Shown here piece by piece: positions 40,101 through 47,932 of a DNA stretch of 64,000 nucleotides. Numbering within the stretch: position 1 is the first letter of the stretch; every line of letters begins with the position of its first letter. Both the position numbers and the translations under genes were made by a program. The notes beneath the pieces are model-generated. The model saw only the letters and a program-made list of their open reading frames with translations, was not told where the DNA came from and made no database searches. The DNA is taken from the NCBI RefSeq assembly GCF_026427355.1, contig NZ_CP102664.1, positions 3,103,501 through 3,167,500 of the forward strand, written 5' to 3'. This DNA is from Sphingobium sp. JS3065. GTDB lineage: Bacteria > Pseudomonadota > Alphaproteobacteria > Sphingomonadales > Sphingomonadaceae.

Positions 40101-41360
40101 GGCGAGACTGAGCGACAGCGCGCCGCCTTTGCGCCCGCCGCGGGCAGGCTTAACTCTGACTATACGGGCAATGCGGTGGAATTTGCTCACCTCGTGCGCG
40201 CGCTGGCGGGCTATTCTCAGACCATCGTACGCAAATATCTCGCAACCGCTAATCAGGACTCAGCTCGCCTTTTTGCGGCCCTCACCTATTTGGCCGATCG
40301 CCCCAGCGAGATTGGTGGGATCGAATGGCTCTCCACCGTCGCCGACCTTCAATCTTTGAAAGAATATCGTCAGCTTAGCCGCCAGCAGCAGCTTTCGATC
40401 GAGGCCCGACTCGTCAACAACAGCGAAAATCCTTCTTCTCCCCAATCGGCGTTCGATTTCGAGGATGATGTCGTACGCAGCGCCGAGGAAATCCTTCAAG
40501 ACGTGGCCTCCTGGTGGGAGGAAAACCGCTTTGCCCTAGTTGCGCGGCATGATCGCCTCACATACGGCGAGCTCTGCGACCCGGCGGACCTCATCGATAT
40601 GGATGACGTGGCCTGGTTCACGCTGCTCTCGCTCGGTTCGTTTCAGACGTTGGGCCGGATCACGCCTCAGCAGTCGCGTGGCTTCATTGAGCGCTGTGTA
40701 AATGAAGGGTGGTGGCGCGATCTCGCGACCATCGACGAAAGTGATCGCGAATTGAAGCCGTATGTCCAGCGATTGCTCGACTGGACAGAGATCGGCGCGG
40801 CAGACGACTATCTCATGTGGCGACGTTGCCTTGGCGATATGTGCATGATCGCGAGGCATCTTGAAACCTATCGTGAGATTTTTCTCAATCTACCACAGAT
40901 GGTGCGCCAGCATGACGACAAACTGGCGCTCCGTGATTTGTTGCGTCCGTCCAGCAGCCACATCGTCGCCCGGATGGGGCTAGATGCCGCGCCGATCGCC
41001 CGGTCCCTCGGTATGGGGGCGAATTGGATCGTGCGTGAGCTGGCAAGGCGTGGCGTCTATGACGAGGATGACGCGGAAATCGTCCAACCCTTCGCGTGGA
41101 GCGCACGGCTCCGAATTCGCCATTTTGCCAGCGCGATCGGCCTCGGCGATTTCGAATCTGGCATTGATGAGGGGCGGGCCTTGCATGACGCCGTGCTTGA
41201 GGAAGTGGGGGTTGACATGCCCTTCGGGACAGACGGCGACTTGCCGCTAGAACTGCTCAATACCCGTGAACCCGGCCGCGGATGGTTGCCCGCCCGTACC
41301 CAAATTCTCAAGGGAACCTGGATCGCCCCTGATCTCGATGAGGTGACGGAAAATGCTTGA
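34125..41360 (+). CDS. Giant sacsin-like protein with two GHKL/HSP90-type ATPase domains
   Basis: The 2411-residue product begins with a sacsin/HSP90-type ATP site: FKELIQNADDVGATRLLL (N box, residues 28-45), FVANDGP (G1) and GRFGLGQKALYHLCD (G2 near 100). A second, separate GHKL site lies near 1496-1585: LFELFQNAVDAARQK, then LRFIHWGRP and GKHGLGFKTTHML. Some 1400 residues between them and the last 800 residues show no motif I know. Two ATP-gated clamp domains in one chain suggest a conformational switch that senses DNA or protein and controls a partner. It overlaps the SNF2 helicase gene by eight bases, so the two form a unit. No nuclease domain is obvious. The surrounding genes point to anti-phage defence; this is inference. 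Confidence 0.85.
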   Translation: MTALKTTPQATIQQIQTLLSESYGSGFTIFKELIQNADDVGATRLLLAGHDGFPDADNVLLRAPGIFVANDGPVSSSNWEGLQLAAGGSKGGDGQAVGRFGLGQKALYHLCDAYPVFARIDGGPKPTTMILNPYEEIAEADHARAWKSLSAKDEMLLADWADGQGMAMGLVLYIPLRTDTLRPSSDSRISLTRAQWNPRDALKDIVDGEQLHATISCLRHLVRIDIECPGEISWRAEVQPGGTRLSGPGDDAQRQMEAAFGGRFTVNGKACEVHGAQRSLTDGTAVTLRQEGDWPSAWTLTGLDKAKATPHGASIICRHPVGPGKSARLRIWQGVYLPLGDPAKDRSVVLGDPALLGNENVDIVVHGDFFVSSNRASILVNDGNRGQDAIKLRWNEALQAEASLPCVLDAVAQAVLGIKANNDRYELIRALGESRWWRERARAICGGRALVRRLDGSDSNWRIEKATQLRPMPSSEATRPRRLTEAWKGFLDWCTANEFVLAQGVTLGEARPAWEDRELAELVAGFAPASLSSKDAANTLVEILDYNASTGGGEIGPLARAAMANAFRAAMRNGTKLAPMAQLRRLTLHLPHDQVLVLPKSVTDPELLARLAELPDTLCIRAEWISEEQAKQTRRLARDEAVSLLAVLESVTQRPSRIFDQALALIGLVLQNGLTLAELARDSKAASLKVIPVVRVDDRADIMLSPAEVLDLMREKLLFHHGPQSQLEKLASAIVEPVIYHLRQNIALPPPPGMSLASSNTVSDKVAVLGKVLQFGPISARVELFKELREHMPAPLMRRLITGEPGLRDQVTLARLVGLPVALGSLVHKLMADDVSIRLLDPAIADKLGHEEARKTDIEDLDLAWLGEQLVRRRSFVEPFSENQAETLLTSGLSKEVLMQLALHRAMNEEGLHRADTLLRGGLNAVPVTMRRLVRILDPWPDPRASAVQNALIVGWSPQRQVRLALDSAEPHRFCSEIAEVLGSIASLEDSMDADLRDRAWLAVDGRGRAPRDVLDLPTCAADAWTQVMAAQTPVLREQLSPDLLSALDRHRLVDDRATAFRRVLRDAAESRLAGLIVDTLNWRADLTKLAHARCDLAEGAWPIVASTLRNFPDEEALRAVMAGIRFAAPDLDAVVDQLNALAGIAGRDGQVGEAARRLWRAGFEKHAPDLRTETDFLPADVLVESEAGRFARADELALSASGVEPRDLLARQWRFDVPADHSPAAFGKEVACRPIGDMVEALFKPFQPFHELHTAVLMVLAMLGREKAIRRVASQFMGNPGFDDICADLDDRSRRQLGLYDPLAEHMARLRLMVVPVQDGQALTLSAAGTTMLAAAEREGALLYGCLKTGDGVHSWQLTMSPIEPRDLTHATNLLRDAVKKLVEPIGMRMQNQSSTVLAQFDGYLASDQATLDELIADIRDGLAERIKKLTRGTYLKSALSRYDDDRKQGRHEQDDTAARQRAKDNLWAAISRPEAGKELLASVREKMLRRNYAPSRTLFELFQNAVDAARQKGQPSDVRVEAERDETGAICHLRFIHWGRPVNVPGGPLTPARYARDLDNMLDLDSSEKEADHGKHGLGFKTTHMLSDNVGVASGRLRFRIEGGLIPKNWEDGRALQQLHNTKDAQATIIDMPISPGLEHAAADAWNCFVEVAPFLPVTAPEIGEIVIKDGGETRSGEAAVTEVAPGIAAVQYGHDQRSLRLDLGRQHYLYIKLIAGTPVPFAKGWSRLWNLAPLDGETVNAAWLIDGRFEMDQGRRGLHGQGEDKRRAMRALGAPLGDRLVEFFQGWDEIAPIAGLAVDGRDDFFALLIDRMIDDTHDQLALELHGRVGQSLQVGALRGLAALVDACPVVPLSGGGLVCADEVEGVYRNTLADPATLQCVRAWGDELGFHNHAINAGWAANLEALGFDKVAGIDLGVLAERLFSGGGVDPVRAAAFGTVFNSSERQNWHPEERQRAERALRDVLLLPEDGSYVRSNQLLFPQDTRETQEGETERQRAAFAPAAGRLNSDYTGNAVEFAHLVRALAGYSQTIVRKYLATANQDSARLFAALTYLADRPSEIGGIEWLSTVADLQSLKEYRQLSRQQQLSIEARLVNNSENPSSPQSAFDFEDDVVRSAEEILQDVASWWEENRFALVARHDRLTYGELCDPADLIDMDDVAWFTLLSLGSFQTLGRITPQQSRGFIERCVNEGWWRDLATIDESDRELKPYVQRLLDWTEIGAADDYLMWRRCLGDMCMIARHLETYREIFLNLPQMVRQHDDKLALRDLLRPSSSHIVARMGLDAAPIARSLGMGANWIVRELARRGVYDEDDAEIVQPFAWSARLRIRHFASAIGLGDFESGIDEGRALHDAVLEEVGVDMPFGTDGDLPLELLNTREPGRGWLPARTQILKGTWIAPDLDEVTENA

Positions 41361-44034
41361 TGCCGCCGATGCGCTAGCGCCCAATACCCCCGTTTCGCAC
41401 CCGATTCACGGTACTGGACAAGTCATTGCCGATACCGGTGCCACGGTAGTGGTCCGTTTCGGCGCGGAGATCCAACAGGTCCTGCGTTCCGAACTCGCTC
41501 TTGCCCGCTCGCTCGAACTTGCGTTGGGCGCCGGCCAGCTCGATGATAGCGCCGATGGCCTGCTGCGTGCCAGCGCGCTCGCGATCCGTTCGGTCAACGA
41601 CCAGTGGGGTGTGTTCTCGCGCTCGCGCGTGCAGCTACTTCCACACCAGCTCTGGGTCTGTCACAAGGTCAACCGCCAGTGGCCGTTCCGCTGGTTGGTC
41701 GCCGACGATGTGGGCCTCGGCAAGACAATCGAGGCGGGCCTGGTCCTCATGCCACTGGTGGCACGCGCGCAGGTGCGCCGCTTACTGATACTCGCGCCCG
41801 CCAAATTGGTGCCGCAGTGGCAGGCGCGACTGCGCCAGATGTTCGATCTCCGCCTGCAGATGTACGACCGTGAGGTCGACAAACCCACTGCCGATTTCTG
41901 GGGAACGGCGCAGATGGTCGTTGCCTCAGTTCATACACTTAGGCGCGAGGTCGCTGAGGGTCGCGCTCAGGCCAGTCGATTCCTGGATGCCGAGCCGTGG
42001 GACGCGGTGGTTGTCGATGAAGCGCATCACCTTCATGCCGACGAGAGAACAGGGGAGACGCTTTCGCTTGAGTTGTTGAAGGAGATGGAGAGGCGACAGA
42101 AAATCCGGTCGCTGCTGCTGTTCACCGGGACGCCTCACCGCGGGAAGGATCATGGTTTCTTCTCTCTGCTGAGCCTGCTTGATGCCGAACGGTTCGGGCC
42201 GGACAAAGACGTCGATGAACAGCTCGCCGCGTTGCCCGACTTCATGATCCGCAACAACAAGGCTACGGTCACCGATCTTAAGGGCAAACGCCTGTTCACG
42301 CCGGTCACAGTCGAGACGCGCGATTATGCCTTCTCCGGAGCCGAGGCCGCGTTCTACGAAACACTAAGCGCCTTCATCATCGACGGCCGCGCCTATGCTT
42401 CTACACTCGATGGAAGAGCGCAGTCTGCCAGGATGCTGCTCCTGATTGCACTGCAGAAGCTCGCCGCATCCTCGATTGCGGCTATCCGTAGCGCGCTGAT
42501 CAAGCGCCGAGCAAAACTGGCGGCCGTGGCCGAGAATGCGAGAGTGGCACTCAGCATTCCCGAGGAGGCCGAAACGCTCGACGAGCAGGCGGTCCAGGTA
42601 GAGAACACCTTGGCGCAGATGCTGGTAGAGCTGATGGACGGCGAGGTCGCGCGTCTCGATGAACTGCTGGAACTCGCCGAGCCGATCGTGCGCGAGCAGA
42701 AGATCGAGCGACTTGTCGGCCTGATCGACAAGGATTTGCCGGAAAATGAACCGGTCCTGCTGTTCACTGAATATAAGGCGACGCAGGCGATGGTCGTCGA
42801 TGCGCTTCACGCTCGCTTCGGGCATGGATGCTGCGCCTTCATCAACGGTGACGGACGGCTCGACGACCTTTCGCTCGCGAATGGCAGCCGCGGCCCGCGT
42901 AGTTGGACTCGGGAGGCAGCGGCCGACGCATTCAACGGTGGGAAGGTGCGCTTCCTCGTGTCGACGGAGGCTGCAGGGGAAGGCATCGACCTTCAGGAAC
43001 GCTGCGCCACGCTGGTTCATGTGGACATGCCATGGAACCCGATGCGGCTGCACCAGCGGGTTGGCCGTCTGTCGCGTTATGGTCAGAAGCGGCCAGTCGA
43101 AGTTTTCATCCTGCGAAATCCAGACACCGTCGAGGCGCGGATCTGGGATCTTCTCAATGCCAAGCTGGAGCGCATACAGGCCGCGCTCGACGTCGCGATG
43201 GATGAGCGCGAGGACATCAGCCAGCTGGTTGTAGGCATGAGCGGTCCGGCGACGATCGAAGCGATCTTTGCCGATGGGCAGACGCGCGGGAGAGAAGGGC
43301 TGACTCAATGGTTCGACCAGCGTTCCGCCACGATCGGTGGGCGCGACGTCGTAGAGAGCGTTCGGAATATGCTTGGCAGCGTCAGCCGCTTCGATTTCGC
43401 GCAAGTCGGGCGTAATCTGCCCCAAGTTGATCTGCCAGATCTCGAACGCTTTTTGAAACTTGAGCTGGAACGTCAGGGGCGCCGCGCCATGAGCCGCGCT
43501 GACGGATTAGAGGTGAACTCGCCCGATGCCTGGAGCAAGTCCGACTACGCTATCAGTAAGAAGTACTCGGGCCTCGTGTTCGATCGCAACGCCCCGATCG
43601 ACTCAAAGCAGGCTCCGACCAGATTGGTAGGCGTCGGCCATGCACTGTTCGACCGCGCTCTGCTGGAAAGTGAGAGGCGCGACGTGTTTCTCGCAACGTG
43701 CAACAGGCTTGATTCTCCGCTGCTTGTTGCCACGATTAGCGATGAAGTCACTGGCCAAGGCCAAACGGTCAGCCGTGTTGTGATCGGGGCGTGGCAGGAT
43801 CCTGAGGGCGAGGTGCACATCCTTCGCGACTGGGAACTGCTACAGCGGTTGAACCGTCTTGGCCGATCGGATGCTGCGACAACCTCCCTGCAAAACGGAG
43901 GCGCGGCTCTGGCAACGCTCACCAAGGCCTTGCTGGCGCACGCCTATGAGGCAGCGCCAGGCATCGCAGAAGGCATGACCCGTCCGACCGTAAGAGGCGA
44001 AGTGTTGCTTGTCCCTGAGGAGATGGCAGTTTGA
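41353..44034 (+). CDS. SNF2/RapA-like helicase paired with the double-GHKL protein
   Basis: The 893-residue product starts with a small SH3/Tudor-like domain (HPIHGTGQVIADTGATVVVR), as in RapA and DrmD-type proteins. The SF2 core follows: Walker A VADDVGLGKTIEAGLVL near 119, DEAH in VVVDEAHHLHAD near 221, FTGTPHRG, and STEAAGEGIDLQ with HQRVGRLSRYGQ near 571. The last 250 residues are unique. It should translocate on duplex DNA. Its ATG overlaps the end of the giant gene by eight bases, which implies translational coupling. It resembles DISARM DrmD, but none of DrmA, DrmB, DrmC or the DISARM methylase is next to it. Confidence 0.9.
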   Translation: MLDAADALAPNTPVSHPIHGTGQVIADTGATVVVRFGAEIQQVLRSELALARSLELALGAGQLDDSADGLLRASALAIRSVNDQWGVFSRSRVQLLPHQLWVCHKVNRQWPFRWLVADDVGLGKTIEAGLVLMPLVARAQVRRLLILAPAKLVPQWQARLRQMFDLRLQMYDREVDKPTADFWGTAQMVVASVHTLRREVAEGRAQASRFLDAEPWDAVVVDEAHHLHADERTGETLSLELLKEMERRQKIRSLLLFTGTPHRGKDHGFFSLLSLLDAERFGPDKDVDEQLAALPDFMIRNNKATVTDLKGKRLFTPVTVETRDYAFSGAEAAFYETLSAFIIDGRAYASTLDGRAQSARMLLLIALQKLAASSIAAIRSALIKRRAKLAAVAENARVALSIPEEAETLDEQAVQVENTLAQMLVELMDGEVARLDELLELAEPIVREQKIERLVGLIDKDLPENEPVLLFTEYKATQAMVVDALHARFGHGCCAFINGDGRLDDLSLANGSRGPRSWTREAAADAFNGGKVRFLVSTEAAGEGIDLQERCATLVHVDMPWNPMRLHQRVGRLSRYGQKRPVEVFILRNPDTVEARIWDLLNAKLERIQAALDVAMDEREDISQLVVGMSGPATIEAIFADGQTRGREGLTQWFDQRSATIGGRDVVESVRNMLGSVSRFDFAQVGRNLPQVDLPDLERFLKLELERQGRRAMSRADGLEVNSPDAWSKSDYAISKKYSGLVFDRNAPIDSKQAPTRLVGVGHALFDRALLESERRDVFLATCNRLDSPLLVATISDEVTGQGQTVSRVVIGAWQDPEGEVHILRDWELLQRLNRLGRSDAATTSLQNGGAALATLTKALLAHAYEAAPGIAEGMTRPTVRGEVLLVPEEMAV

Positions 44035-44224
44035 GCGAACGCACCTTTTCTCAACCGCTCCGTGAGTGCGCACGTGTCGGAAAGTGCCTCCTGTGAGAAC
44101 GAAAAGAGCCAGCCAGCAGAATCGCAGCCTTCCCGACCGGAGATTTCATCAACGGCCACTCCGTTTGGCCAGCGGGCATCTTGAGTCCGAACATCAGAGC
44201 ATGTCCGGATGCAAAATCAGCGGG

Positions 44225-47200
44225 CTATCCACTGATCACCGATAGTTCGCTACGACCACGGGCGACGGGCGTCACCTCAATCTTCACGGGGATCCGTTCT
44301 TTGATCTCTTCGACATGGCTGATGACGCCTACTCGGCGCCCGGTCGCGTGAAGATGCTCCAAGACAGACAGGGCTTGGCCGAGGCTGGCGCCGTCCAGTG
44401 CGCCAAATCCTTCATCGATGAACAGGCTTTCTATCTTGAGGCCGCGGCCAGTCGACATTTCGGCAAGGCCGAGTGCCAAGGCAAGACTAATCAGGAAACG
44501 CTCGCCGCCTGAAAGATTGTGCACCCCACGGATTTCGCCAGCCATGTCATGGTCGATCACTTGGATAAGCATGTCGCCGCTGGGCGCGCGCTGGAGTTCA
44601 TAACGGGGCTTGAGATCCGCCAGCCTCGAATTTGCGTGCGCTAGCAGTCGGTCAAGCGTTAGCCCTTGGGCGAAGCGCCGGAACCGAGCACCCGTCGCAT
44701 CGCCGATGAGTTCATCAAGGGCGAGCCACACCCGCGCCGCTGCCCGCTCGCGTTCCAGGTCGGCACGCAGCTTCGTAGTCTGCGTCCGTACCTCATCATC
44801 CCGGCGGAGGACAAACTGAACATCTTGGAACGCCTTCTGGGCCGCCTCGTCCGCGCGCTTGGCTTCGCCGACCGCTTGAGCAAGGGCGTCGCCGGAGAGG
44901 GAAGGAGGGTCAGTCTGATCGTGGCGGGTCAGATCCTGCTGCCGTTGAATCAGTAGGGCAGCGGCATGCTCCGCAGCCTTGTCGATGTTGGCAAGAGCCT
45001 CAACCTCCTGATCGATCGCCTCCTGTCCCGCTTGAGCTGCGTCGGCGACGACGTCTTCTTCGATCGCCAACTCAGTAAGGCGTGCGTGAAATCGACCTTG
45101 GCGATCCAGATGGTCCTTGATCCTGCGCTCTGCTTCTTGGTCCGCGGACTCTTTGTGAGCGGTTGCGGCCGCCTGCTGCTCTCGCGCCTTGCTGGCCTCT
45201 ACTTGGGCAACTTCCAAAGCGCGGCGGCTCTGCGATAGGGCCGCTTCGTTGCGGGCGACGACGATATCCACCGTGTCGCCGTCAAGCAGGCTTTTCCGAG
45301 TGTCTGTTTGCCGAAGCTGATCTTCCTCCCACCCCTTCGCTTGAGACTCGATTTCGTCGAACCGGGCGGCGGCTGTGGCGGTCTCTGTACGCGCGTCAGC
45401 AACGGATTTCTCCAGCCCCGGAATTGCGGCGAGAAGCCGTGAATGTTCCGCAGAGTGGGCACGCCAAGCCTTGGCAGATTCATCGAGCCAGGCTGCTGGG
45501 TCAGGCAACTGTCGCCAGTCTGCGCTGCCCCCGACCCTTGCGTCGATCGATCGCGCGAGCCGATCTCGTGTTTCTTTAGCGTGCGATCGGCGCTCCGCTA
45601 TGCCGCTCGATTGCTGTTCGATATCGCGCACTGTCTGAGCGGCGAGACTGGAGGCTGCGCGGCATTTCTCCCACTCGTTTCGAGCCTTTTCATCGGCGAC
45701 CTGCGTGATCGTGACTGCGGTCCTCGCCTCCGTCATCGAAGCGCGCTGCTTGTCCAGCGCGGCGTGTTCGCTTTGCAGAGTAGCTTCGAAGTCCGGCCCG
45801 GCCGGATCAAGGCCCACCGAGCCGCATTTTTCTGACAGGATGGCAAAGGCAGATTGGGCATTATTGCTGGCCGCCGCCAATGCGGCGGTCTGACTTTCTA
45901 TTTCGTGGTCCAGTCGGAGGATTGACTGGTCAGTAGCCTGAATCCCTGTGGCCAGAACGGCCTCTTCAGCGGTCTTTGAAGACAGTGAGGCGTCCAGCTG
46001 GGCGATGCGCTCCCGCTGCTCCCGAAGCTGTAGCCCCAAGAGCGAGTCGATTGCACTCAATGCGTGTTCGGTCGCCCCGCAAACCGGGCAGGCCTGTCCA
46101 TCCTCAAGCGTGGCGCGAAGTTGCATTGCCGCTTCGCCCGAGGCCGTTTCGGCTAACTCGCTCGCACGCCGTGCCTCCTGCAATTGCGCTCGCAGAATAG
46201 GAAGGGAGGAGCTGACCTGGGAATGCCGGACGACCAGATCTTTGCGTTCGGCCTTAGCGTCATCGAGATTGCTGCGTAGACGGACCAGGAGATCACGGGA
46301 TGTTTCTACCTGAGCTTCTTGATGCTTCCAGTCTACCAGGAGAGGGGAAAGACCTCCCAGGCGATCCCGTTTTTCAATGATCGCTGAGAAGGCGGCATCG
46401 GATGGTGCTGAAGCCTTAGCCTCGTCCAAAATGTTGCGAGCCCATGTGGCAGCTGCGGCGGTTCCCTCTTCCGCTGCCTTCGCGGCTTCCCATGTGGCGT
46501 TGGCCTCTATTTTGGAGGCCTCTGCTTCCTTTGCGCTCTCTGAAAGCTCGGACAGCTTTATATCGACGGCTGCGATCTCGACGAGCTCTGCAGAGAGTTC
46601 CTGCTGCTGTGCAGCCAACGTGGCAAGCTCGGCGTTCGCCGCAAGCCACGACGCCTGAGCGTCACGAGTTTCTGTAGCCTCAGCCAACAAGGTGTTAGCG
46701 GCCTGCTCAAGCTGCCGACATCTGGACAGGGCTTGCGCGCGCGCAGCGCGAACGTCTGCTATGCCATCAAGCGATGCGCTTGTTTCGGAAAGCTTCCGGT
46801 CGATCGCACGGGCTTCTTCGATCTCAGAAGATTGAGCGGCGACCCGTTCAGTTTCGAGCCGGAGCTGAGCTGCTGCGTGCTTTTCTTCAGCTGCCGTCTG
46901 CGTCGCGCGATCGTTCGCTTGCTCCAATTCACTTTGCCGCACTACAACAGTTTGGCGCGCTTCCTGCGCCAGGATGGCCGCATCCTGGACGGCGGTCCAG
47001 TCTCCTGCGAGGGCGAACGCGGCTTTACGCAGGCGCAGGGCCTCATGCCGAGGGGCGGCTTCTTCGCGGGCTGCGCTTGCGGTCGACGCGGCTAGCTCAC
47101 ATTCTGCCACCTTGTTGGCCAAGGCCGCACGATCGGTCTCCCAGCGAACAGCGTTGGAGAGTTCTCCAAGGGTAGCGGCGGTTCGATCCGCGACCGCCTT

Positions 47201-47932
47201 CGCCTCACTTTGCCGTTCTTCGGCAATCCGACGGGCTTCGTCGTCGAGGCCGTTCTGCGCCTCAATGCGGTCAAGGATTGCCTGCTGCTGGGCCCGGAGC
47301 GTCGTAGCCTTTTCATGAGCTGCGCGGCCAAGACTCGCATAAATATGCGACCCCGTCAGCCGTTCGAGTAGCTGGGCTCGCTCGTTATCGTCAGCTTTGA
47401 TGAAGGCCTCGAAATCGCCCTGTGCCAGGAGGACGGCCCGACGAAACTGCTCAGCTGACAAACCGACGAGACGGTGAATCTCCGCCAGCGTTTCAGTTTT
47501 GGTCCCGCCAAGGATCTCGCCGTCAGCAAGGCGCGTGAGGTTGTGCCGGGTGGCCTGCATGCGGCCATCGGTCTTCTGACGAGCGCGCTGCACGGTCCAC
47601 CGGGCGCGGTAGCGCTCTCCGTCTCGCCCAACAAAGTCGAGCTCGGCGAAACCCTCGCCGGAGCCATGCCGAAGGATGGCCCTTGGGTCTCCGGCCGACA
47701 GCTCGTCACCTTGGGCAGTTTCGAACTTGGCTCGTGCCGGTGCTGCGCCGAGACGTGGTACCGAATCGAACAATGCCAGGCACATGGCGTCGAGCAGGGT
47801 AGATTTCCCTGCACCGGTCGGACCGGTGATCGCAAAGATGCCGGCGTCGCTCAGTGGCTCAGCTTCGAAATCAACTTCAAAATCGCCGTTCAGGCTGGCG
47901 AGATTACGGCCGCGGATTGCCAGGACACGCAT
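44225..47932 (-). CDS. sbcC: SbcC-like SMC-type exonuclease ATPase
   Basis: The 1235-residue product is the ATPase arm of an SbcCD (Mre11-Rad50-like) nuclease. The N-terminal P-loop is FAITGPTGAGKSTLLDAMCL near residue 37. Long coiled coils follow, with the zinc hook ACPVCGATEH near residue 615. The C-terminal lobe has the ABC signature HNLSGGERFLISLALALG near 1137 and Walker B SLFIDEGFGALDG. All key parts are present and the length is somewhat above the E. coli protein (1048). Start codon and sbcD stop overlap by one base (TAATG). It is the last gene of the leftward WYL operon. Confidence 0.94.
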   Translation of the reverse strand: MRVLAIRGRNLASLNGDFEVDFEAEPLSDAGIFAITGPTGAGKSTLLDAMCLALFDSVPRLGAAPARAKFETAQGDELSAGDPRAILRHGSGEGFAELDFVGRDGERYRARWTVQRARQKTDGRMQATRHNLTRLADGEILGGTKTETLAEIHRLVGLSAEQFRRAVLLAQGDFEAFIKADDNERAQLLERLTGSHIYASLGRAAHEKATTLRAQQQAILDRIEAQNGLDDEARRIAEERQSEAKAVADRTAATLGELSNAVRWETDRAALANKVAECELAASTASAAREEAAPRHEALRLRKAAFALAGDWTAVQDAAILAQEARQTVVVRQSELEQANDRATQTAAEEKHAAAQLRLETERVAAQSSEIEEARAIDRKLSETSASLDGIADVRAARAQALSRCRQLEQAANTLLAEATETRDAQASWLAANAELATLAAQQQELSAELVEIAAVDIKLSELSESAKEAEASKIEANATWEAAKAAEEGTAAAATWARNILDEAKASAPSDAAFSAIIEKRDRLGGLSPLLVDWKHQEAQVETSRDLLVRLRSNLDDAKAERKDLVVRHSQVSSSLPILRAQLQEARRASELAETASGEAAMQLRATLEDGQACPVCGATEHALSAIDSLLGLQLREQRERIAQLDASLSSKTAEEAVLATGIQATDQSILRLDHEIESQTAALAAASNNAQSAFAILSEKCGSVGLDPAGPDFEATLQSEHAALDKQRASMTEARTAVTITQVADEKARNEWEKCRAASSLAAQTVRDIEQQSSGIAERRSHAKETRDRLARSIDARVGGSADWRQLPDPAAWLDESAKAWRAHSAEHSRLLAAIPGLEKSVADARTETATAAARFDEIESQAKGWEEDQLRQTDTRKSLLDGDTVDIVVARNEAALSQSRRALEVAQVEASKAREQQAAATAHKESADQEAERRIKDHLDRQGRFHARLTELAIEEDVVADAAQAGQEAIDQEVEALANIDKAAEHAAALLIQRQQDLTRHDQTDPPSLSGDALAQAVGEAKRADEAAQKAFQDVQFVLRRDDEVRTQTTKLRADLERERAAARVWLALDELIGDATGARFRRFAQGLTLDRLLAHANSRLADLKPRYELQRAPSGDMLIQVIDHDMAGEIRGVHNLSGGERFLISLALALGLAEMSTGRGLKIESLFIDEGFGALDGASLGQALSVLEHLHATGRRVGVISHVEEIKERIPVKIEVTPVARGRSELSVISG

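Noticed and set aside
42364..43425. 353-codon minus-strand frame inside the SNF2 helicase gene
   Set aside because: It is antisense to motifs V and VI of the helicase.
41353..44034. DISARM class 1 system because of the DrmD-like helicase
   Set aside because: DrmA, DrmB, DrmC and the DISARM methylase are not adjacent; the partner is the double-GHKL protein.
44035..44224. Terminator between the convergent helicase and sbcC genes
   Set aside because: Only weak, interrupted pairing (GGCCA/TGGCC) and no T run on either side.
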